Source of the DNA: Candidatus Cloacimonadota bacterium
Lineage (GTDB): Bacteria > Cloacimonadota > Cloacimonadia > Cloacimonadales > JAFGVF01
Assembly (NCBI GenBank): GCA_016938155.1
Contig: JAFGVF010000262.1
Location: 1-8,022, forward strand
Direction: 5' to 3'
Length of the DNA: 8,022 nucleotides
Positions within the stretch are counted from its first letter, which is position 1; each line of letters opens with the position of its first letter. A program made the translations under genes and the position numbers. Of the stretch, positions 1-5,612 are shown in pieces. Below the pieces are notes generated by a model. That model ran no database searches, had not been told where the DNA came from, and saw only the letters and a list, made by a program, of their open reading frames with translations.

Positions 1-149
1 ATGAAGAATATAGAAAAAGAAGGATACCGGCAATACAGTATTGTCCAAAATGGAGAAGTTTATCAAAGAAATGTATTCCAAGAGAAGGGATTTTCGCCGA
101 TGGAATAGATGAGAAAATAACAATAATCAGCATCCAAGAAAAGAAGTAA
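1..149 (+). CDS. 3' end of an unidentified plus-strand gene, possibly frameshifted
   Basis: I do not recognise this gene. Two plus-strand frames are open from the left edge. The frame beginning at base 1 is open to a TAG at 106-108 and reads like ordinary protein early on (it contains YRQYSIVQNGEVYQRN). The frame beginning at base 3 is open to a TAA at 147-149; its first part is rich in Lys, Arg and Cys and looks unnatural, but its end (ADGIDEKITIISIQEKK) looks like a normal C-terminus. One reading is a single gene with a frameshift near bases 85-95, where the sequence has short G and T runs; the alternative is that just one of the frames is real. The ATG at base 1 has no visible upstream context, so it cannot be called a start. 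The gene converges on the minus-strand operon, and the frame-3 stop lies in a hairpin shared with that operon. Confidence 0.35.
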   Translation, partial: EEYRKRRIPAIQYCPKWRSLSKKCIPREGIFADGIDEKITIISIQEKK

Positions 150-163
150 ATCATGAACTTCTT
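141..163. terminator. Possible bidirectional terminator hairpin between convergent genes
   Basis: A perfect 7-base inverted repeat (141-147 with 157-163, AAGAAGT/ACTTCTT) encloses a 9-base loop. On the minus strand it is followed by TTCTTGG, and on the plus strand by ATTCCTT, so both sides have only a moderate T-run. The stem holds just two GC pairs, which makes it weak by usual standards. Its position is what supports it: the minus-strand stop codon (162-164) and the plus-strand TAA (147-149) both overlap the arms, as expected for a compact shared terminator. Confidence 0.35.
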
Positions 164-905
164 ATTCCTTGCTATCGCCATGAATGTACTCCAGGATATC
201 CCAATAAACTTTAAAGCTCTTTCTATGAAGGATTGCCTGAACGGGAATCCTGTCATCATCATCAGAAATCCACAATTCCAGCAGTTGGTTTTCTTTAAGT
301 ATATTATTAGTAAAGATGTCTGTACATTTAAAATCCCCCTCCGTTACTTGGTGAAAATACACTGAGATTTTATATGCTGACTTTTTTCCTATTGATGTAT
401 TAATTGTTTCTGTTCCGGCAGGTTTGTACTCAACTCTCCAAAGATGTCTATTGGAAAAGATATGAAAACTACCTCCAACAGTGGCATTTTGACACATTCG
501 GAATAATCCGCAGAATAGATCGCTAGTTTCACTGAAAATTGGAAATTCGCTCTCCTCATTCTTAAGGATATCTTTCATGTGAGCTATGCCGGTTTCGTAG
601 TTAAGAGTTACCTCTCTCTGCTCAGAGTAGTTAGATTGTTCTATATTCTTTCGGTAGAAATTGGTTGTGAACCCATTTGTATAAGTTGAGTAGTAATAGT
701 TATTAACATTGGAGAAAATGCTTACTGCTGCGAGTGTCTCCACATGCACATCGAAGAGACCTCCATCATCTGACTTGATGTGATGTACCTTTATTAAAGA
801 ATTGGTGATTCCCATTACTCTAATGCGGTACTCTAAATAGTCTCCAAATAGCGTGCTTACAAAAAGTAAGCAGACCAATAATATAAATTTATTCTTCACT
901 TTCAA
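162..905 (-). CDS. Exported DUF3108-like protein
   Basis: This encodes a 247-residue secreted protein of unknown function that resembles the DUF3108 family. Residues 5-20 are a hydrophobic signal-peptide core after a basic start (MKVKNK), with probable type I cleavage around residues 20-22; there is no good lipobox. The mature part alternates short beta-type segments. The DUF3108-like features are an early YLEYRIRV strand, a central stretch ending in tyrosine-rich strands (70-103), a DLFCGLFRM segment (129-137) and a late LWISDDDDRIPVQA motif (211-224), which corresponds to the family's 'W.s.D..r.Pv' element. Cysteines at 132, 138 and 194 could form a disulfide. The start is uncertain: the longest form uses TTG at 903-905, giving a 17-base overlap with the corC-like gene, and a GTG two codons later (897-899) is equally possible. 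Neither has a clear Shine-Dalgarno sequence, so translation is probably coupled. It is the last gene of the run. Family call is moderate; function unknown. Confidence 0.72.
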   Translation of the reverse strand: MKVKNKFILLVCLLFVSTLFGDYLEYRIRVMGITNSLIKVHHIKSDDGGLFDVHVETLAAVSIFSNVNNYYYSTYTNGFTTNFYRKNIEQSNYSEQREVTLNYETGIAHMKDILKNEESEFPIFSETSDLFCGLFRMCQNATVGGSFHIFSNRHLWRVEYKPAGTETINTSIGKKSAYKISVYFHQVTEGDFKCTDIFTNNILKENQLLELWISDDDDRIPVQAILHRKSFKVYWDILEYIHGDSKE

Positions 906-2166
906 CCAACTGAGCTAAGGTATTAACTTGGACATAATTAATTCGTTGATTCTTGATCTCTACTATCTTGAACTCAAGCTCATTTATGGTTATACATTCA
1001 TTTGTCTCCGGAAGATGATTAAATTGAACAAGGAGATAATCGGCAAGATTATCAAACTCATCAGTATTGATGCTCTGATTGAATTCATTATTAAAGTCGG
1101 CAACAGAATACATCCCGCTGACAACATATTCATTATCGCTAATCTTTCTGAAAGCAGGCATCACATCAGAGTCATATTCATCATGAATCTCTCCTACCAA
1201 TTCCTCCAGTATATCTTCAAGAGAAATAAGCCCGGATGTCCCGCCATACTCATCCACTACAATGGCTATCTGGATCTTCTTCGATTTGAATTGATTTAGA
1301 AGAGTCTGAATCTTCATGTTTTCGGTTACAAAATATGCAGGACGAACCAACTGTTTGATACTCTTTTTCTCAGGATACAGGATAATATCTTTGGCATTTA
1401 TCACGCCAATAATCTCATCAATAGTATTCTTATGAACAGGTATTCGAGAAAAACCTGAATCTGAAATCTTTTGCCTCAACTCCTCTAAGGAATCGTTCAT
1501 ATCTACAGCTACAATATCTACGCGGGGAACTATGATCTCACGAACCTCTGTTGAGGAAAACTGTAGAATACTTGCTATGATTTTCTTCTCACTATCTTCC
1601 AGTGGATGGTCAGAATTCTCGGAGTTGATAATATTCTTGAAATCCTCTGATGTCAGGAGTTGTTGTTGACGATAGTTAACGCTGTTATTTTTAGAAATCA
1701 GATTATTGAATAACTCAAACAACTTAAGGATCGGCCAGAGTATCAATTGGAAAATAGCCAGAGGAGTACTTGCTTTTTTAGCGAAATTCTCTGCTAAGGA
1801 ATATGCAATAAGCTTGGGAACTATCTCACCGAAGATGAGAATAACAAATGTTGTCACTAGAATTTGAATTATCAGAATACCGGAATCGGAAATCTTCCAT
1901 CCAAACTTTTCCTGTAACTCTAAGGCTAAGACGGTAGTTTTTGATGAAAAGGCAATATTTACAAGTGTATTACCTGTTAATATAGAAATCAATAAAAAGT
2001 TTGAGTTCTTCAATAATTGAAGTATTCTCCTCTCCCCCTTTTTAGGTGAAGCTTCCATCTTCTTTAACTGAATTTTGTTTAGTGAAAAGAAAGATGTTTC
2101 CGAGCCGGAGAAAAAGGCGGATAAGCAGAGAAGTATCAGAAGTGATATCCACGAGAATGTGTCCAC
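889..2166 (-). CDS. corC: CorC/HlyC (CNNM-type) CBS-domain membrane protein
   Basis: This 425-residue protein has the architecture of the CorC/TlyC/CNNM family, linked to magnesium and cobalt export or resistance; older databases call it hemolysin. The order is an N-terminal DUF21/CNNM membrane domain (about 1-165, hydrophobic segments near 6-20, 57-77, 97-117 and 134-152), a CBS pair (about 205-330) and a C-terminal CorC_HlyC domain (about 340-415). Seen motifs are FFSGSETSFFSLN (19-30), GNTLVNIAFSS (65-75), GEIVPK (113-118), the VPRVDI start of the CBS region (213-218) and VVDEYGGTSGLISLEDILEE (303-322), a strong family signature. Length is usual. The start is GTG, two bases after the ybeY stop; no other start is close enough to keep the first membrane segment. 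A pgpH-ybeY-corC order is a known neighbourhood. Which ion it moves cannot be told from sequence. Confidence 0.93.
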   Translation of the reverse strand: MDTFSWISLLILLCLSAFFSGSETSFFSLNKIQLKKMEASPKKGERRILQLLKNSNFLLISILTGNTLVNIAFSSKTTVLALELQEKFGWKISDSGILIIQILVTTFVILIFGEIVPKLIAYSLAENFAKKASTPLAIFQLILWPILKLFELFNNLISKNNSVNYRQQQLLTSEDFKNIINSENSDHPLEDSEKKIIASILQFSSTEVREIIVPRVDIVAVDMNDSLEELRQKISDSGFSRIPVHKNTIDEIIGVINAKDIILYPEKKSIKQLVRPAYFVTENMKIQTLLNQFKSKKIQIAIVVDEYGGTSGLISLEDILEELVGEIHDEYDSDVMPAFRKISDNEYVVSGMYSVADFNNEFNQSINTDEFDNLADYLLVQFNHLPETNECITINELEFKIVEIKNQRINYVQVNTLAQLVESEE

Positions 2167-2168
2167 TA

Positions 2169-2591
2169 TTACGGTTTACTCCTTAATAATTCAATATAGA
2201 ATTTTTCTTTCTCTTGCATCACTAACTTCTGGGAATCAGACATGTGGTCATATCCCAGCAAATGCAAAAGACCATGCAGAAATAATATTTCTAATTCTTC
2301 CTGCAATGATTTGTTTCCCTTTTGCCTGTTGGCAGTGGAAATGTCAATAATAATATCTCCCAGAAAGGGAACAAACTTTATTTCTGAGGTAAAACTTAGC
2401 ACATCTGTTACTTCATCCTTACCTCTATATCTTCTGTTTAACTCTCGAATCTTTTCTGATGTTACAAAAGTAAGTGAGAGACCGGTGTTTTCTTCAAGCT
2501 TTTCACCGGTTAGTACTATACTGAATAATGGTAGGAACAAATCTTCAGATATGGAGTATTCAGTATCATTACTAAAACTGATTTCTGGCAT
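2169..2591 (-). CDS. ybeY: Endoribonuclease YbeY (16S rRNA maturation)
   Basis: YbeY is a zinc-dependent endoribonuclease (UPF0054 family) needed for 16S rRNA 3' end maturation and late 70S ribosome quality control in the cytoplasm. The 140-residue protein carries the family's metal site intact: HGLLHLLGYDH at 106-116, with zinc ligands His106, His110 and His116. The upstream block NRRYRGKDEVTDVLSF (52-67) holds the conserved Arg (Arg56) and the TDVLSF signature, and LGDIIID (77-83) is the usual strand before the helix. Length is slightly short compared with the ~150-165 residues common in the family, but no element is missing. The ATG is 7 bases after the pgpH stop; a GAGG at 2604-2607 lies 12 bases upstream, inside the end of pgpH. 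Adjacent pgpH and ybeY genes are widespread in bacteria, which agrees with the call. Confidence 0.96.
   Translation of the reverse strand: MPEISFSNDTEYSISEDLFLPLFSIVLTGEKLEENTGLSLTFVTSEKIRELNRRYRGKDEVTDVLSFTSEIKFVPFLGDIIIDISTANRQKGNKSLQEELEILFLHGLLHLLGYDHMSDSQKLVMQEKEKFYIELLRSKP
2179..2184 (-). promoter_or_regulatory. Ribosome binding site for the corC-like gene, inside ybeY
   Basis: AAGGAG is read on the minus strand within the last codons of ybeY, 12 bases ahead of the GTG at 2164-2166. It is a near-perfect Shine-Dalgarno core, and its position supports the GTG start. The spacing is longer than the usual 5-9 bases. The site would be exposed only as ribosomes finish ybeY, consistent with coupled translation. 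Confidence 0.6.
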
Positions 2592-2598
2592 TATTAGG

Positions 2599-4719
2599 TT
2601 AATCCTCGATTTTATAATCTTTTCTTTTCCGGTATATACTACCTAAGACAATGTTCATAACTTCCTTAACTTGCTTCAGTTCGCGGAACGATAATTCTGA
2701 ATCTACCAACTGCTTATTCGCAATTAAATCATCAATTGTCTTCTCTATAATCTCAGGTTTAAACTCATTAAATACCTTGGTTTTGGATTCAACAATATCA
2801 GCAATCATGATAATGGCAGATATTTTGCTCACAGGTTTTGGTCCATTATAATAAAAAGAGTGCTGAGGCGTTTCCTGGTTGCTTTCGATAGCTTTCTTGA
2901 GAAAATACTTTATTGCCTGCGTACCATGATGCTCCCGAATGATATCAATAACAGAGGGAGGAAGATTATACTGTTTTGCAAGCAAAACGCCATAACTCAC
3001 ATGCTCTTTTATCAACTCTGCACTTTCTTCACATCTCATTTTATCATGCAGTTTATCAGATTCTTCATTATTCTCTGTAAAAAGTTGAGGTGTTTTCAGC
3101 TTTCCTATATCATGATAAAAACTTCCAACTCTGGCAAGCAGATAATCTGCACCTATTTCTTCTGCAGCTCTTTCAGCAAGATTACTGACTACAAGGGAAT
3201 GATGATAAGTACCGGGAGCTTCTGTGGCTAACTTCTTAAGTAGTTGATGATTGAAATCCAGTAAACCCACGAGTTGATTATTGGAAACAATACCAAGCCT
3301 TGATTCTGACCATCCGGCAAAAGAGATAAGCCCGGTAACGGTTATTGCAATGCCGATTAATGCATAAATGAACTGATTGACTATCTGCAAAAAGCTCTGT
3401 TCATTAACGAATCCCAGCAGAAGGATTATCAGGAACCCTGCAACAAGCAAAGTCCATGCCAATGTCCCATAAGACTGCTTTACATTCGATCTATCTATCA
3501 AGACTAAACTGCACATCCCTAAAAAAACATGAAACAATTGTACGGAACCTGATACTTTGAATGTTAGCAGATTGATAATTATCAGGAACACCCCAAAAAT
3601 CAAACCTGTTTTTGTGGAAATCACTATTGCCGGTAATAGAATAAAGAATAGGATTGGGAATATATAAGGAGACAAATTCGTGAAAACTTGGAAGATAAGA
3701 AAAAGTGACACTTCTGCAAGGAACAAAGTCAAATAAAACAAGTAAGCTTTATTGCCTATATTACCGACTAATCTGAAAAGTGTGTATCTGAAAATTGAGA
3801 ATACAAGAAAGATTAAAACGGCAAATCCGAATACTCGAACAAAGAGCATTTTCCTGTCTCTACGCCACCTGTTGTATTCCTCTGATTCTACCATTGAACT
3901 GTACTTCAGATAATCAAGATGTGATATACGGGTATTCTTTCGCACAATGATCTCATTCTTCTGGACGACATCCAGGACGGAGGAAAGATTATTGTTCTTG
4001 CTTTTGACCAATTCGTCGGTTCTGGTTTGATTTATCACTATGTTTGGCTTGAGGTTTATGAATAAAAGGTACTCGATAAAGCCTTGGATATCATCATCAC
4101 TATATTTTGACGCAATAGCTCTTGAAGCCTTAGATACTGTATAGAACTTACCAGTATAGACTGTTTCTGCTTTTCCGTTTCTTTCCAAGAGTATTGTCTC
4201 ATCAATTGGATTCTCTATCAAACCCTGTTTCATAACGGAATCTGCTGAAACCATTACAAAATCCCAGATACTTTGCATCCTTTTCTTGCTGAAGAGATGG
4301 TTCAACTCAGTGTAGTTTACATCATAGCCACTTCTCACTATTTCGTTTCTTAAACTATCCCTGTTACCTTTTTCAATCAGACTGAATAAATAGATGAAAG
4401 TTTCATTCAGGTTATTCATTGATTCATAGTTAATCTCATCAGATAGCGAATAAAGTGGATGAATGGAATTGATGATATTGTCTTTCTCATATTGAATCTG
4501 AGTATCATCTTTAATTATCTCAAAAGAAAACGGAGCGATTATATCGCTCTCACTAACCTGTCCTTCTTTAATATCCTGATTCGGTATCTTTGTTTCATGC
4601 ATATAGCTTATCAAAAAGATTACGGACAGTAGTATTGAGACAATAATATTCTCAAGTGTCTGATTAGACCGGATGTAAAAACCAATATTCTCGGGAATCT
4701 TAAGCAATCTACTATTCAT
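2599..4719 (-). CDS. pgpH: Cyclic-di-AMP phosphodiesterase PgpH (7TM-HD protein)
   Basis: This 706-residue protein matches the PgpH/YqfF family, which hydrolyses cyclic di-AMP to pApA at the cytoplasmic membrane. The order is one N-terminal membrane segment (about 24-40), a large extracytoplasmic 7TMR-HDED region (about 41-290), a block of seven membrane helices (about 291-468) and a cytoplasmic HD domain (about 495-700). The metal and catalytic residues appear complete: His507 (in GTYHHS), His536-Asp537 (FYHDIGK), His573 (KEHVSYG), His597-His598 (REHHGT) and Asp641 (IADIVES). This spacing agrees with what I recall for Listeria PgpH. The family motif NGPKPVSK (625-632) is also present. Length is typical (~700-720). 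The ATG overlaps the end of the S4-domain gene by 8 bases, so translation is probably coupled. The sensory ligand of the extracytoplasmic domain is unknown. Confidence in family is very high; substrate rests on characterised homologues. Confidence 0.95.
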   Translation of the reverse strand: MNSRLLKIPENIGFYIRSNQTLENIIVSILLSVIFLISYMHETKIPNQDIKEGQVSESDIIAPFSFEIIKDDTQIQYEKDNIINSIHPLYSLSDEINYESMNNLNETFIYLFSLIEKGNRDSLRNEIVRSGYDVNYTELNHLFSKKRMQSIWDFVMVSADSVMKQGLIENPIDETILLERNGKAETVYTGKFYTVSKASRAIASKYSDDDIQGFIEYLLFINLKPNIVINQTRTDELVKSKNNNLSSVLDVVQKNEIIVRKNTRISHLDYLKYSSMVESEEYNRWRRDRKMLFVRVFGFAVLIFLVFSIFRYTLFRLVGNIGNKAYLFYLTLFLAEVSLFLIFQVFTNLSPYIFPILFFILLPAIVISTKTGLIFGVFLIIINLLTFKVSGSVQLFHVFLGMCSLVLIDRSNVKQSYGTLAWTLLVAGFLIILLLGFVNEQSFLQIVNQFIYALIGIAITVTGLISFAGWSESRLGIVSNNQLVGLLDFNHQLLKKLATEAPGTYHHSLVVSNLAERAAEEIGADYLLARVGSFYHDIGKLKTPQLFTENNEESDKLHDKMRCEESAELIKEHVSYGVLLAKQYNLPPSVIDIIREHHGTQAIKYFLKKAIESNQETPQHSFYYNGPKPVSKISAIIMIADIVESKTKVFNEFKPEIIEKTIDDLIANKQLVDSELSFRELKQVKEVMNIVLGSIYRKRKDYKIED

Positions 4720-4981
4720 TAATATCTATCTTCGTCCGAGTGATTATTTTGTAATAGTTTCCAGAGTCTTTTTTTGCTACATTTCCTTCAGGAATTGCTG
4801 TAATCTCAATAACTGTTTTGTATTGACCTAAGGCAATGCTAATTTTATCTCCTGATTTCACAAGCTGACTTGCCTTTGCTTTATGTTCATTTATCGTTAC
4901 CAGGTTCTTATCGCAGGCATTCTTAGCAATACTGCGTGTTTTAACCAGGCAAAGTTTATTAAGTAATAAATCAATCCTCAT
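4712..4981 (-). CDS. rqcP: S4-domain RNA-binding protein, RqcP/Hsp15-like
   Basis: This small basic protein of 89 residues consists of one S4 RNA-binding domain (about 1-60: MRIDLLLNKLCLVKTRSIAK, then the turn VTINEHKAKASQLVKSGDKI) and a short tail. The pattern, including the tail KKDSGNYYKII (70-80), closely resembles the RqcP/YabO family (80-90 residues). RqcP stabilises the P-site tRNA on stalled 50S subunits while RqcH adds alanine tails to the blocked chain. The alternative is Hsp15 (HslR), its relative in proteobacteria, which is longer and has a basic C-terminal extension absent here. No RqcH gene is in the window, so the pathway is not shown. The start is well supported: GAGAGG at 4988-4993 precedes the ATG by 6 bases. 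The gene begins 21 bases after the HD gene and overlaps pgpH by 8 bases. Confidence 0.85.
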   Translation of the reverse strand: MRIDLLLNKLCLVKTRSIAKNACDKNLVTINEHKAKASQLVKSGDKISIALGQYKTVIEITAIPEGNVAKKDSGNYYKIITRTKIDINE

Positions 4982-5002
4982 TTCTTTCCTCTCTTACTTC
5001 AA

Positions 5003-5575
5003 CTACTTCAGGTCTTTAGTGAATTTCTGCAATCTCTCGTCTGTAACCACCCGTTTTGTTGTATCGAGAAATTCAGTCATCCGATTATACCCGTGTTGAG
5101 CATAGTTGTATGCTTGCATACCCATCTCAAGTTTGTCAATCTGTTTTATAAATTTTGCTTCCGGTGTTACACCTTTTTCAAACTCTTTCCACAGTTCAAC
5201 ATACTCTTCTCCCCTCTCAAATGTAGCAAAAACTCTCTCTACAGCTGCTTTTTCAGCCTCATATTTCTCGGCTTCCGAGATTCCATCCACAGGAGTAATA
5301 TCCCCCACATAGACTTCTCCGATCTCATGCAGAATTGAAAGCGTCAGAACCTTCAAGATATCAAGTTCCGGGTAATCCCTCTCTGCAATCAGCATGGCTG
5401 TGATAACGGTCAGGAAACAGTGATCCGCCACTGATTCGCATTCCGATTCAGGTACACCCCGTTTGAGCCAACCCTGGCGGAATAGCGTCTTTAATCTGCC
5501 AATCTCGGTTAAGGCATTGAAGATGGGATCAAACCCATTCTTCCGGATATCCTGTTTGTTATATTTCTGTATCAT
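5003..5575 (-). CDS. HD-domain nucleotidase of the YfbR/HDDC2 type with an HE variant motif
   Basis: This 190-residue protein looks like the HD_3 group (E. coli YfbR, eukaryotic HDDC2), metal-dependent 5'-nucleotidases acting on (deoxy)nucleoside monophosphates. Family marks are ALTEIGRLKTLFRQGW near the start (21-36), ESVADHC with His52, the helix LHEIGEVYVGDITP (82-95) and the EAKFIKQIDKLEMGMQAY stretch (139-156) with Asp147. Expected ligands and catalytic residues His52, His83, Glu87, Asp92 and Asp147 are present. The Asp of the His-Asp pair, normally invariant, is Glu84. I chose the ATG at 5573-5575; the longest open frame instead begins at a TTG (5609-5611), but that would translate through the ileS terminator hairpin, and the extra 12 residues match nothing. 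No Shine-Dalgarno precedes the ATG, which fits a leaderless message from the promoter proposed just upstream. It is the first gene of a six-gene run. The exact substrate is not determinable. Confidence 0.88.
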   Translation of the reverse strand: MIQKYNKQDIRKNGFDPIFNALTEIGRLKTLFRQGWLKRGVPESECESVADHCFLTVITAMLIAERDYPELDILKVLTLSILHEIGEVYVGDITPVDGISEAEKYEAEKAAVERVFATFERGEEYVELWKEFEKGVTPEAKFIKQIDKLEMGMQAYNYAQHGYNRMTEFLDTTKRVVTDERLQKFTKDLK

Positions 5576-5582
5576 AGTTAGA

Positions 5583-5606
5583 ATAAAAGCCGGTTTACAC
5601 CGGCTT
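5583..5606 (-). terminator. Intrinsic terminator after ileS
   Basis: Read on the minus strand, AAGCCGGT (5599-5606 complement) pairs perfectly with ACCGGCTT (5587-5594 complement) around a GTAA loop, a GNRA-type tetraloop. The 8-base-pair stem is rich in GC and is followed by TTATTCT, so with the last stem bases the T-run is TTTTATT. It lies 6 bases after the ileS stop codon. On the plus strand no T-run follows, so it acts only in the ileS direction. Confidence 0.85.
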
Positions 5607-5611
5607 GTCAA
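5583..5611 (-). promoter_or_regulatory. Putative sigma-70 type promoter for the HD gene operon, overlapping the terminator
   Basis: On the minus strand a perfect -35 hexamer TTGACA (5606-5611) is followed by exactly 17 bases and then TTTTAT (5583-5588), a 4-of-6 match to the -10 consensus. Seven bases later comes the A of the ATG at 5575, so the predicted transcript would begin with AUG and have no leader. This would explain the missing Shine-Dalgarno. The weak -10 overlaps the T-run of the terminator and could be chance; the phylum's promoter consensus is also unknown. Confidence 0.45.
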
Positions 5612-5612
5612 T

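Noticed and set aside
162..905. Lipoprotein signal in the DUF3108-like protein (LLVC at residues 9-12)
   Set aside because: Val directly before the Cys does not fit the lipobox, and the Cys sits in the middle of the hydrophobic core rather than at its end, so a type I signal peptide is more likely.
928..1299. Plus-strand open frame of 123 codons over the corC-like gene
   Set aside because: It is antisense to the well-conserved CBS and CorC_HlyC domains and has no coding signature of its own.
2242..2646. Plus-strand open frame of 134 codons over ybeY
   Set aside because: It is antisense to ybeY and the end of pgpH; the Ser/Leu/Phe-rich translation is typical of a shadow frame of AT-rich coding DNA.
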